Source of the DNA: Verrucomicrobiota bacterium
GTDB lineage: Bacteria; Verrucomicrobiota; Verrucomicrobiia; Limisphaerales; J093
DNA length: 64,000 nt
Direction of reading: 5' to 3'
Assembly: GCA_022710935.1 (NCBI GenBank)
Contig: JAKLFY010000004.1
Location: forward strand, 1 to 64,000
The notes beneath the pieces were generated by a model. The model did not search any database and was not told the origin of the DNA. It was given only the letters and a program-made list of their open reading frames with translations. Below, in pieces: positions 9,968-18,339 of this stretch (position 1 is its first letter; every line of letters begins with the position of its first letter). The translations under genes were made by a program, and so were the position numbers.

Positions 9968-11424
9968 CCCATCGATCTCGCATCCCCGGGTCCTTGTGTC
10001 TGGCGGCCGCCCTGTTGGCCGGCTGCGCCGTCGGACCGCGCTACCAACGTCCCCCTCTCGATACGCCTGCCGCCTATCGCCCAGCGCAGTCGGACAGCCG
10101 GGATTTGACGGCCCCCGAGTCGCTGGGGGACCTCGACTGGTGGGAGGTGATGCCCGACCCGCAGCTTCGGGCGTACGTGGCCGAGGCGCTCATCAACAGT
10201 TGGGATATCAAGGCCGCCGCCGCCCGTGTCCTGCAAGCCGAGGCCGCCGCGCGCGCGGCCCGGTCCCAGTTCCTGCCTGCGGTGGGCGTGGGCGGCGACT
10301 GGACCACCGCCCGCAGTTCGCAACGGGGCGCCGCCGCCATCCCGCGGGGCGTGGATCCGGAGGCCGAGCAGTTCAGCGCCTACGCCACGATGGCCAGCTA
10401 CGAACTGGATCTGTGGGGCCGCATTCGCCGGGCCAACGAGGCGGCCCGGGCCCGGTTGCTGGCCACCGAAGCGGCGCGGCAGACCGTTCTCCAGACGCTC
10501 GTCGCCCAGGTCGCCACGGCGTACCTGAGCCTGCTCGAACTCGACTACGAACTCGAAATCGCGCGGAACACACTCGAGGCCAGCAGTGATTCCCTCGCCC
10601 TCACCACGGCGCGCGAGGAAGGCGGGGTGGCCTCCATGCAGGATGTCCAGCAGGCGCGCATCCTCGTCGCCACGGCCCAGGCCGCCATCGCCGAAACCCA
10701 TCGCCGCATCGAGCAAAAGGAGAACGAGCTGAGCCTGCTCCTCGGACGCAACCCGGGTTCGCCGGCGCGCGGCGAGGGATTGCTGCGCCAGAAACTCGAC
10801 GTCGCCGTGCCGCCCGGATTGCCGTCGTCGCTGATCGACCGGCGACCGGACATTCGCGCGGCGGAACAGGCTCTCGTCGCCGCCAACGCCGACATCGGCC
10901 AGGCCAAGGCGGCATTTTTTCCCCAGGTGACGCTGACAGGCCTCTACGGCTATCAGGCCGTCGCTCTTTCGGATCTGTTCAGCGCCCCGGCGCGGACCTG
11001 GCAGTTCGGGCCCGCGGTTTCGGCGCCTGTGTTCACCGGCGGGGCACTGCGGGCCAACCTGAGGCTCGCGCGTGCTCAGTTCGACGAAGCGCTGGCGCAA
11101 TACCGGCGGACCGTGCAGACGGCTTTTCACGAGGTCTCGGACGCGCTCATCGCCTACCAGCGGACCCGCGAGTTTCGGGTTCGGCAGGAGGAACGCACGG
11201 AGGCGCATCGCAGCGCGACTGATCTGGCCAACACGCGCTACGAAGGCGGAGTCACCAGCTATCTCGAAGTGCTCTACAACGAGCAGGAACTGTTCACGGC
11301 CGAATTGGCGCTGGCCCAAGCCCGCCTCAACGAACTCCTGAGCGTCGTCCAGCTCTACCGGGCCCTGGGAGGAGGGTGGCAGGAGCCGGCGGCGCCACTC
11401 GAGACCTCGCGGGAGCGGAATTGA
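9964..11424 (+). CDS. Outer-membrane efflux channel lipoprotein (OprM/NodT, TolC family)
   Basis: The 486-residue product starts four bases before the pump gene ends (ATGA overlap), so translation is coupled. It has a lipoprotein signal with lipobox LLAGC followed by AVGPRYQRPP, the hallmark of the NodT subfamily. Two TolC repeats are visible, each with long alpha-helical hairpins (for example VLQAEAAARAARSQFLPAVG and LVAANADIGQAKAAFFPQVT). It forms a trimeric channel that completes the efflux system. No local regulator gene is present. Confidence 0.95.
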   Translation: MTHRSRIPGSLCLAAALLAGCAVGPRYQRPPLDTPAAYRPAQSDSRDLTAPESLGDLDWWEVMPDPQLRAYVAEALINSWDIKAAAARVLQAEAAARAARSQFLPAVGVGGDWTTARSSQRGAAAIPRGVDPEAEQFSAYATMASYELDLWGRIRRANEAARARLLATEAARQTVLQTLVAQVATAYLSLLELDYELEIARNTLEASSDSLALTTAREEGGVASMQDVQQARILVATAQAAIAETHRRIEQKENELSLLLGRNPGSPARGEGLLRQKLDVAVPPGLPSSLIDRRPDIRAAEQALVAANADIGQAKAAFFPQVTLTGLYGYQAVALSDLFSAPARTWQFGPAVSAPVFTGGALRANLRLARAQFDEALAQYRRTVQTAFHEVSDALIAYQRTREFRVRQEERTEAHRSATDLANTRYEGGVTSYLEVLYNEQELFTAELALAQARLNELLSVVQLYRALGGGWQEPAAPLETSRERN

Positions 11425-11506
11425 AGTTCGGTCTTGCCGGCTGGGGACGAAACCGGTTTTCCTGGTCCGCAGTTCTCTGCAGGAATCTTCAAATACGCCG
11501 ACTCGG

Positions 11507-12523
11507 ATGCCTATGATCACCTGCGCCGTCTTTGACGCACGCCCCTACGACACCGACGCTCTGCGACAAGCCTCGGCTGATCGCGGGATCGACTGGCGTT
11601 TCCTCGAGTTCCGGCTGACCGACGACACCGCGCCCGCGGCCCGGGGCGCCCAGGCCGTTTGCGCCTTCGTCAACGACAAGGTGGATCGCCCGTGCCTCGA
11701 GGCGCTGGCGGCCGAGGGGGTCAAGCTCGTGGCCCTGCGGGGCACCGGCTTCAACAACGTGGATGTCGCCGCGGCGAGGGAGTTGGGCATCCTCGTCACC
11801 CGGGTGCCGGTCTACTCGCCCTACGCCGTGGCCGAGCACGCGGTCGCCCTGCTGCTGACGCTCAATCGCCGGATTCACCGCGCCTTCAACCGCGTGCGCG
11901 AGCTGAACTTCTCGCTCAACGGGCTGGTCGGATTCGACCTGCATGGGAAGACGGCGGGCATCCTCGGGACGGGCAAGATCGGACGCGTCACAGCCCAGAT
12001 CCTGCGCGGTTTCGGCATGACGGTGCTGGCGCATGACCCATTCAAGGAGCGGGAGTGGGCCGCACGGGAGGGTGTCGAGTACGTGGACGCGTCTTCGCTT
12101 CTGGGCCTGAGCGATGTCATCTCCCTGCACCTGCCGCTGACACCGGAGACCCGGCACCTCATGCGCGCCGAAACGCTCGATCTGGTCAAGCCCGGCGCCA
12201 TCCTGATCAACGTCAGCCGCGGCGCACTCATCGATACCACCGGGCTCATCGACGCGCTCAAGACCGGGCGGTTGGGCGGGGTGGCGTTGGACGTCTACGA
12301 GGAGGAGGAAGGGGTGTTTTTCGAGGACCTCTCCAACCAGGTTCTCCAGGACGACGAACTGGCGCGGCTGTTGACGTTTCCGAATGTGCTGATCACCTCG
12401 CACCAGGCGTTCCTGACGCGCGAGGCGCTGGCCGACATCGCGCGCACAACCGTCGCCAACCTCGAGGCGCTGGCGGGCGGACACCCGTTTGCGGAAGGCT
12501 CCCTGCTCACACAGGCAGGTTGA
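11507..12523 (+). CDS. D-2-hydroxyacid dehydrogenase (D-lactate dehydrogenase type)
   Basis: A 338-residue NAD-dependent dehydrogenase. The Rossmann signature GILGTGKIGRVTAQILRGFG is followed by the catalytic region: Arg in NVSRGALIDT, Glu in DVYEEEEGVFFED, and His in LITSHQAFLT. The extended DVYEEEEG(V/L)FFED segment is characteristic of fermentative D-lactate dehydrogenase (LdhA) rather than phosphoglycerate dehydrogenase. It would interconvert pyruvate and D-lactate in the cytoplasm. It follows the efflux operon after about 80 bases and its stop codon merges into a heptad repeat. Specificity for lactate is inferred. Confidence 0.88.
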   Translation: MPMITCAVFDARPYDTDALRQASADRGIDWRFLEFRLTDDTAPAARGAQAVCAFVNDKVDRPCLEALAAEGVKLVALRGTGFNNVDVAAARELGILVTRVPVYSPYAVAEHAVALLLTLNRRIHRAFNRVRELNFSLNGLVGFDLHGKTAGILGTGKIGRVTAQILRGFGMTVLAHDPFKEREWAAREGVEYVDASSLLGLSDVISLHLPLTPETRHLMRAETLDLVKPGAILINVSRGALIDTTGLIDALKTGRLGGVALDVYEEEEGVFFEDLSNQVLQDDELARLLTFPNVLITSHQAFLTREALADIARTTVANLEALAGGHPFAEGSLLTQAG

Positions 12524-12569
12524 GCGTCGAGCGTCGAGCGTTGAGCGTTGAGCGTTGAACGTTGAACGC
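12521..12569. repeat. Array of seven 7-bp repeats (TGAGCGT/TGAACGT)
   Basis: Seven consecutive heptads run from the dehydrogenase stop codon: TGAGCGT, CGAGCGT twice, TGAGCGT twice, TGAACGT and TGAACGC. Two more copies of the same unit occur at 42796-42809. Arrays of this kind are scattered between genes in some Verrucomicrobia, from memory; I cannot count copies genome-wide here. Confidence 0.85.
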
Positions 12570-12601
12570 TTCCGGTTCGTGGTCCCCATCTGCATTGACC
12601 A

Positions 12602-12621
12602 GTTGAATGTCAACGCTTCCC
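12602..12621. repeat. 20-bp dispersed repeat, copy 1
   Basis: GTTGAATGTCAACGCTTCCC here is identical to the copy at 24337-24356. The first 13 bases form a small hairpin (GTTGA-ATG-TCAAC). Confidence 0.75.
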
Positions 12622-12653
12622 CAGGCGCAACCTGAGCGCGACCGACTCGCTCA

Positions 12654-13475
12654 TCACTCGTCGGCCGACTCCAACACCTCGAGAATTCGACTGAAAGCGC
12701 CGCGCATTTCGCCATAGGTGACCAGATTCACCGTGAACCGACCGTCGGTGTTCCGGCGCGAGAGGACATGCCCGTCGCTGTAGAGGACGTTCACGAACCT
12801 CTGCCGGTGGTGGGTGCGAGGCTTCACGTTGAACGACTCGAGGCCGGGCGGACAGAGAAACTGGGTGTCCATCGCCAGGGCCCGGATGGGCAGCCCCTTG
12901 CGGTTGTTGCCCAGGCTGGTCAGCCGCGGCGGTGAGGATCCCGACACTGTCGTCGGGTCGTCAAACAACTGCGTGTTGCTGCCATGTCGGTAATAATAAC
13001 TCGCCTGCACCTGGCGCTTGCCCACATTCGCCAGTTCCGCTCCGGCATCTACGGATTGGTCCGGCCCAGGGCAAAAGAGGACGCGCGGCTGATCGGACAG
13101 GTATTGCGACAGGAGCAACCCGAGCCCAACAGGAGCGCCGCCTTGCAGGCCGATGAGGCTGGTTGGCGTGCCGGTCGAGGGATAGAAGCTCGCGGGACTG
13201 GTGAAAGGCGGGGCCTGAGGGCCATAGGGGATCGCGCCATCGTACTCCTCGGCGTAACTGTGGATGGCGAGGCCGATCTGGCGAAGGTTGGACGAGCAGA
13301 CAGCCCGGCGTCCCGCCTCCTTCGCAGCAGCCAGACCGGGAAGCAGCAGGGAGGCAAGCACCGCGACGATCGCGATCACCACGAGCAATTCGACAAGCGT
13401 GAACGCGTCTCGAGCGTGCCCGCCCATGCCCGCCACAAGCCCCCGCGTGAACCGTCTTCGCGAATGGTTGGTCAT
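12654..13475 (-). CDS. Prepilin-like protein with type IV N-terminal methylation motif (DUF1559-like)
   Basis: From the ATG at 13475 the product is 273 residues. After a short basic leader comes the type IV pilin cleavage/methylation motif, [21 protein letters not shown] conserved [21 protein letters not shown] follows. The C-terminus carries [14 protein letters not shown], the H-X9/10-DG block of the DUF1559-type pseudopilins that are hugely expanded in Planctomycetes and Verrucomicrobia. The protein is expected at the inner membrane or in an envelope fibre; its role is unknown. It begins 14 bases after the upstream secreted protein ends, so the two are probably co-transcribed. An in-frame GTG at 13487 is an alternative start. 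Confidence 0.85.
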   Translation of the reverse strand: MTNHSRRRFTRGLVAGMGGHARDAFTLVELLVVIAIVAVLASLLLPGLAAAKEAGRRAVCSSNLRQIGLAIHSYAEEYDGAIPYGPQAPPFTSPASFYPSTGTPTSLIGLQGGAPVGLGLLLSQYLSDQPRVLFCPGPDQSVDAGAELANVGKRQVQASYYYRHGSNTQLFDDPTTVSGSSPPRLTSLGNNRKGLPIRALAMDTQFLCPPGLESFNVKPRTHHRQRFVNVLYSDGHVLSRRNTDGRFTVNLVTYGEMRGAFSRILEVLESADE

Positions 13476-13489
13476 CAACACGACCACCC

Positions 13490-14539
13490 CTACTCGACCT
13501 GGCGCGCCCGGTAGAAACGACGGTCCACCGTCGGGCTTTCATCCTTGAACGCGATGCTGCCGGTGGCGCTGGTCAGCGTTGCCAGGCTGGTCCAGTTCGA
13601 CAGAGGCAGGCTCGCGTCCGAAGCGGCCAGGATCTCGAACTTCGCCCCCGGCGCGCTTTGAAGGGTGAAGCCGAACTTGCCATCGAAAAACCCCGGAGCC
13701 AGCAGCACCGGCTCCCCGACGGCCTCGAGGCGCACGTTGTCCACATCCCAGAAACCGCCCGCCAGGGAGGGATCGATCGTGGACAGCAGCCGGATCCCGA
13801 TGTGCTGCCCCGCCCAGGGCGCGCCGGCCGGCACGGTCGGGACCTCGACCGTCACATCGACAAACCGCTTGGCGCCGGGAACCGGAGGCGGCGCGTAGAC
13901 GAAAGTCGATGCCGCGACCGACACCTGGTTGCTCGAGCCGTCGCGGTAATACAGTTCCACCAGGAGGCTGGCACCCGCCTGCATGTTGCCGCCTCCGCCC
14001 AGGACGCCCACGGTGAGCTGATAAGACTTGCCGGCTTCATACCTGACGTCGAAGGCGTGCAGCGGCGAGGTGCTGGACCAGTCCGTCGATTCGTAGTCCT
14101 GGAAGAAGCCAGCCTGGGGGACGGCGAAGATCCAGACCGCTTGGTTGCCGTCGCAGTTCTCGATGCGCCCGGGATCACCCACCGGGAGATTCAGATAGAG
14201 ACCGGTCAGTTGGTCCCAGAGCTGCCCTCCGCTCTCGTCGAACCAGTCGGGCTTGGGCGTTTTCTGCCACGAATCGAGGCGGATATCGACAAACTCGGTC
14301 GCGGGCGATTCAAACGAGCCGTTGGGGACGGGGATCTTGGCGGCTCGAACCGTGCCGAGGCCGACCGTCGCCGCGACCAGAAGTGCGCCGACTCGGAGCC
14401 CTGGGCGGGCGCAACCCGCAAACCACCAGGCATGCGGAATTCCCCGGCGTCCGCGTCCCGCCGTTTCTCGTGTGCTGTCAACCACCCTGTCCGGTCGTGA
14501 ACCGGCACCCTCATGATGCTCGAACGCTTGTGTCCTCAT
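13490..14539 (-). CDS. Secreted protein of unknown function (NGSFESP-type)
   Basis: A 349-residue product from the ATG at 14539, with a hydrophobic stretch ([17 protein letters not shown]) near residues 50-66 that looks like a signal peptide after an unusually long basic leader; the true start may be a later GTG. The mature part starts [18 protein letters not shown] and resembles jelly-roll carbohydrate-binding-like domains of secreted Verrucomicrobial proteins. A C-terminal block ([18 protein letters not shown] to [10 protein letters not shown]) is typical of the tail of exported proteins in this group. Its location just upstream of a pseudopilin hints at an envelope role. No enzyme motif is visible. 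Confidence 0.65.
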   Translation of the reverse strand: MRTQAFEHHEGAGSRPDRVVDSTRETAGRGRRGIPHAWWFAGCARPGLRVGALLVAATVGLGTVRAAKIPVPNGSFESPATEFVDIRLDSWQKTPKPDWFDESGGQLWDQLTGLYLNLPVGDPGRIENCDGNQAVWIFAVPQAGFFQDYESTDWSSTSPLHAFDVRYEAGKSYQLTVGVLGGGGNMQAGASLLVELYYRDGSSNQVSVAASTFVYAPPPVPGAKRFVDVTVEVPTVPAGAPWAGQHIGIRLLSTIDPSLAGGFWDVDNVRLEAVGEPVLLAPGFFDGKFGFTLQSAPGAKFEILAASDASLPLSNWTSLATLTSATGSIAFKDESPTVDRRFYRARQVE

Positions 14540-14735
14540 TCAATAAGCATCCAGCTTGTCACGACCCGGACAGTCCGGCAAGTCACGGGCTGAACATTGG
14601 GCTTCATCCCAGCCCGTCCGCGTGCCACCCTGAGGCCATGTCGAACCGCGTTCGGGACAGACTCATTGAGGGCCCCGTTGGCCCGGCTTCCTCACGAGGC
14701 GCCGCGCGTTTCTTCCTTTCCCTCTGACTGCTGCT

Positions 14736-16172
14736 GTGCCATTTCCCACTCACAAAACCAAGATCGTCGCGACCATCGGGCCGGCTTCGGAATCGGCGAA
14801 CATGCTCGAACGGCTGATTCGCGCCGGGCTGAACGTCGCGCGGCTCAACTTCTCTCATGGCGAGTTCCTCGAGCACGCGGAGCGCATCCGCCGCATCCGC
14901 GCCGCCGAACGGGCCACGGGACGGCGTGTTGCCGTCATGGCCGATCTGCCGGGCCCCAAGATGCGGATCGGCAGGATTGACCCCGAGCCGATCCAACTGC
15001 AGGCCGGCGACCCTTTCACGCTGACCCGAGCCGATATCGTCGGCGACCGGCAACGGGTGTCGATGAGCTTCGACCGGCTGCCGCGGGTCGTCAGGCCGGG
15101 CGACCGCCTCTTCCTCAACGACGGACTGGTCCAACTGGTTGTCGAGCGGATCGAGGGGGACGACGTGCGCTGCCACGTGGCGGTCGGCGGCGAGCTCCGC
15201 TCGAGGAAAGGCCTCAATCTGCCCGGCATCGATCTGGGCATGAGCGCGTTCACCGATCACGACCGCGCCTGCCTGGCATTCGCGCTCGAACACGGCGTGG
15301 ACGCCGTGAGCCAGTCGTTCGTCGAGACGCCGGCGGATCTCGAAGCCGTGCGGGACGCGGCCCGGGCTCTGGGCAAGACGCCATTCCTCATCGCCAAGAT
15401 CGAGCGCGCCGGGGCACTCAGGCACCTGGACGGCATCCTGAAGGCGGCGGATGGTGTGATGGTGGCGCGGGGCGACTTGGGAGTCGAGGTGCCGATCGAG
15501 GAAATGGCCCTTCTCCAGAAGCAAATGATCGCCAAGGCCAGTCTCGTGGGCAAACCGGTCATCACGGCCACCCAGATGCTCGAATCGATGGTCGCACACC
15601 GCCTGCCCACGCGCGCCGAGGCCACCGACGTCGCCAATGCCGTCCTCGATGGCACCGATTGCCTGATGCTGTCGGGCGAGTCGGCCATCGGCAGGTATCC
15701 CGAGGAAGCCGTGGCGATGCTCGCGCGGATCGCGGCCTTCACCGAGGCGCACCGCTCGCCCGTGCGGCTTGACGATCTCAAGGCGATGTCCAATCCGGAC
15801 CTGCCGGCCGCGGCGTCGGAAGCCATCGCCTCGGTGGTGGAACACGCGCTCGAGACGGTTCCGTGCGCCGCTGTCTTCGTGCCGACGCGCACGGGGACAA
15901 CGGCCCGGATGATCTCGCGCTTCAATCCGCGCGTCTGGATCGTGGCCCTGAGCGGCGATCGCGCGGTCTGTCAGGGGCTGGCCTTCTCCTATGGCGTTCA
16001 TCCCATCGAGCTGGCCGACGAGCCCGAGCATTGGCCGGACTTTGCCCGACAGTGGCTGCGCGCGCATCGGGTCCCGGGCGCACTGGCCGCGCTGGTCGCC
16101 GGACCGTCGGGACGCAACCCGCACGCCAATCATCGCCTCGAATTCCTCCGGCTCGACGAGGCCCCGGGATGA
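14736..16172 (+). CDS. pyk: Pyruvate kinase
   Basis: The GTG at 14736 gives PFPTHKTKIVATIGPAS, the standard pyruvate kinase opening, and a 478-residue product of normal bacterial length. Visible active-site blocks include NVARLNFSHGE, ADLPGPKMRIG, FLIAKIERAGAL, the MVARGDLGVEVP signature and ATQMLESM. A C-terminal regulatory domain with RTGTTARMISRFNP is present. It makes pyruvate and ATP from phosphoenolpyruvate in glycolysis. It lies 134 bases before the Fe-S/radical SAM gene set on the same strand; whether it shares their transcript is not clear. Confidence 0.96.
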   Translation: MPFPTHKTKIVATIGPASESANMLERLIRAGLNVARLNFSHGEFLEHAERIRRIRAAERATGRRVAVMADLPGPKMRIGRIDPEPIQLQAGDPFTLTRADIVGDRQRVSMSFDRLPRVVRPGDRLFLNDGLVQLVVERIEGDDVRCHVAVGGELRSRKGLNLPGIDLGMSAFTDHDRACLAFALEHGVDAVSQSFVETPADLEAVRDAARALGKTPFLIAKIERAGALRHLDGILKAADGVMVARGDLGVEVPIEEMALLQKQMIAKASLVGKPVITATQMLESMVAHRLPTRAEATDVANAVLDGTDCLMLSGESAIGRYPEEAVAMLARIAAFTEAHRSPVRLDDLKAMSNPDLPAAASEAIASVVEHALETVPCAAVFVPTRTGTTARMISRFNPRVWIVALSGDRAVCQGLAFSYGVHPIELADEPEHWPDFARQWLRAHRVPGALAALVAGPSGRNPHANHRLEFLRLDEAPG

Positions 16173-16306
16173 TTCGAGGTGCTCGTTGTTCGCAGTCTGT
16201 GGCCCATGAGTCACATCTCCAAGCAGCGCTCTGACATGCGCGGGGGTTCCGGCGGCAAACCGGACAGCCTGAGCATGCGCCTCGTGCTGGGGAAGGAAAC
16301 GTCTTG

Positions 16307-17149
16307 ATGCAGACAGGCCTGATCATCTGCCAATGCGCCCACGCCGGGTTGATCGCGCCCGAGACGCTGGGCAGCCTGGTCTCCAGCCTCCGGGCTCATG
16401 GGACTCCGTTCGACCTGGTGCCGGATCTGTGCGAGTTGGCGGCGCGTCACGATCCGCGCCTCGAGGCCTTGGCCCGCGCGCCGCGTCCGACGGTTCTGGC
16501 CTGCCATGAACGCGCGGTCAGGAGCCTGTTCCACATGGCCGCTGCGCCGCTGGATCCGGCGGGGACGCTGCTGCTCGATGTGCGGACTGGATCGGCTGAC
16601 GAGGCGCTGGCGCGCCTGGGAATCCCGCGGGCCGCGCCCGGCAGTCTCGCGGAGGCCGCCCCGGCGGGCGTGGCGGAGGCGGGCTGGATTCCGTGGTTTC
16701 CGGTGATTGACGGGGAGCGCTGCACCAACTGCCAGCAATGCCTCGGGTTCTGCCTGTTCGGCGTCTACGACCTCTCGCCCGAAGGCCGTGTCCGGGTGGC
16801 CAACCCGCAAGCCTGCAAAACCAACTGTCCGGCGTGTGCGCGCATCTGCCCCGAAGTGGCGATCATCTTCCCGAAATACCAGGAGTCGCCGATCAACGGC
16901 GGGCCGTGCCTGGACGAGGCGAAGGAGAAGGCGCGGATCAAGGCCGATCTCGAGGCCGTTTTGGGTTCGGAGGTCTACGCCAAGCTGGCCGCACGCCGCG
17001 CGAAGGTGGAGCAGAAGCGCCTGCTGCGACAGAACGTGGAACTGGCCGGCGCCGAACGCCAACGGCACCAGGCCGCGGATCCCGCCAAGGGCCTCCGCTC
17101 CCAGGAGCAACCGGCCTGTGACCAAGGCCGCGCCGGAGTGACGTCGTGA
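16307..17149 (+). CDS. Two-[4Fe-4S] ferredoxin-domain protein of an isoprenoid gene set
   Basis: A 280-residue protein from the ATG at 16307, preceded by a good ribosome site (GGAAGGAAA). The N-terminus has a CQC pair (residues 8-10) and a TVLACHERAV segment like those in heterodisulfide-reductase-associated proteins. Two [4Fe-4S] motifs follow: C139, C142, C145, C149 and C170, C174, C177, C181. The C-terminal 90 residues are charged and helical. It likely passes electrons within the cytoplasm, most simply to the radical SAM enzyme whose GTG start overlaps its stop by four bases. Its exact partner and donor are unknown. Confidence 0.82.
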   Translation: MQTGLIICQCAHAGLIAPETLGSLVSSLRAHGTPFDLVPDLCELAARHDPRLEALARAPRPTVLACHERAVRSLFHMAAAPLDPAGTLLLDVRTGSADEALARLGIPRAAPGSLAEAAPAGVAEAGWIPWFPVIDGERCTNCQQCLGFCLFGVYDLSPEGRVRVANPQACKTNCPACARICPEVAIIFPKYQESPINGGPCLDEAKEKARIKADLEAVLGSEVYAKLAARRAKVEQKRLLRQNVELAGAERQRHQAADPAKGLRSQEQPACDQGRAGVTS

Positions 17150-18339
17150 TCCCTGCTTTGTTCAACCGGCTGGTGCGCGAGGTAGATCTCGGTCTGTTGG
17201 CCAAGTGCGCCTGGACACTCGGGTTGGGCGGCGTGCGCAGCGTGCGCGCATTCCAGAAGCGCCTGCGGCGGGGCCGGTTGTTTCCGGCGTTCCTGTTTCT
17301 CTCCGTGACCAACCGGTGCAACCTGAAGTGCCAGGGCTGCTGGGTGACGGCGACCACGCCGCCTGGGGAGCTGGAACCGGCACTGCTGGACCGCATCATC
17401 GCCCAGGCCAAGCGCGAACAATGCCGCTTCTTCGGCATCCTGGGCGGGGAGCCCCTGCTGCATCCGCACCTGCTCGATGTCCTGGGCCGGCACCGGGACT
17501 GCTACTTCCAGGTGTTCACCAACGGCACGGTGCTGGACGGCGAGGCCGCGCGGGCGATGCGCCGCCTGGGCAACGTCACGCCTTTGATCAGCGTCGAGGG
17601 GGGCGAGGCGGTCAGCGACGAACGCCGCGGCGGCACGCGCGTTTACCGGCGGAGTTTGGAAGGGATCGAGTGCTGCCGACGCGAGCGACTGCTTATCGGA
17701 GTCGCCACCAGCATCTGCAAATCGAATTTCCGCGATCTGGTGTCGGAGGCCTTCGTCCGCGAAGTGATCGGGCGGGGGGTCCATTACCTGTGGTATTACA
17801 TTTACCGGCCCATGGGGGCGCAGCCGACGGCGGACCTGTGCTTGTCGGCGGACGAGATCCTGGCGCTGCGGCGCTTCATCGTCGAGATCCGCGGTCGGTT
17901 TCCGCTGATCATCGTCGACGCGTACTGGGACGCCGAGGGGCGCGCCCTGTGCCCGGCGGCCACCGGCATCAGCCATCACATCGGACCATGCGGCGACATC
18001 GAGCCGTGTCCGCCTGTCCAGTTTGCCTGCGAGAACGCGCGCGATGGGGACGACGCAGTCGCGCTCATCGAACGGTCGGCTTTCCTTGATGCGTTTCGGC
18101 GTCTTGCGAGGTCGCAAACACGCGGGTGTCTGTTGCTCGAGTGTCCGGGCGCGCTGCGCGACTTGATGGTTGCCCAGGGGGTCCGCGACACCTCGGGCCG
18201 CGGCACGGCGTTGGCGGAACTGGCTGCGATGCGGTGTCGACCCGGGCATCACATGCCCGGACGGGAGATTCCCGAGAAGCATTGGGCCTACCGGCTCGCC
18301 AAGAAATACTGGTTCTTCGGATTTGGCGCCTATGGCTGA
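17146..18339 (+). CDS. Radical SAM enzyme of an isoprenoid gene set
   Basis: 397 residues, GTG start overlapping the previous stop (GTGA). The radical SAM cluster ligands are C58, C62 and C65 in SVTNRCNLKCQGC. ILGGEPLLHP is the GGE SAM-binding motif. Further cysteines in a C-terminal block (IGPCGDIEPCPP, GCLLLECPG) may bind auxiliary Fe-S clusters, as in SPASM-like proteins. The family cleaves S-adenosylmethionine to a 5'-deoxyadenosyl radical; the substrate here is unknown. It does not look like HpnH, which has a different opening and motif context. Its place between a ferredoxin-type gene and a prenyl synthase suggests it modifies an isoprenoid or its precursor; that is inference. Confidence 0.88.
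   Translation: MIPALFNRLVREVDLGLLAKCAWTLGLGGVRSVRAFQKRLRRGRLFPAFLFLSVTNRCNLKCQGCWVTATTPPGELEPALLDRIIAQAKREQCRFFGILGGEPLLHPHLLDVLGRHRDCYFQVFTNGTVLDGEAARAMRRLGNVTPLISVEGGEAVSDERRGGTRVYRRSLEGIECCRRERLLIGVATSICKSNFRDLVSEAFVREVIGRGVHYLWYYIYRPMGAQPTADLCLSADEILALRRFIVEIRGRFPLIIVDAYWDAEGRALCPAATGISHHIGPCGDIEPCPPVQFACENARDGDDAVALIERSAFLDAFRRLARSQTRGCLLLECPGALRDLMVAQGVRDTSGRGTALAELAAMRCRPGHHMPGREIPEKHWAYRLAKKYWFFGFGAYG

Noticed and set aside
12521-12569. CRISPR array
   Set aside because: The units are 7 bp without spacers and no cas gene is present. No CRISPR was found anywhere in the window.
17146-18339. Calling the radical SAM protein HpnH (adenosylhopane synthase)
   Set aside because: Its opening and motif context differ from HpnH, and no other hopanoid side-chain gene is present.
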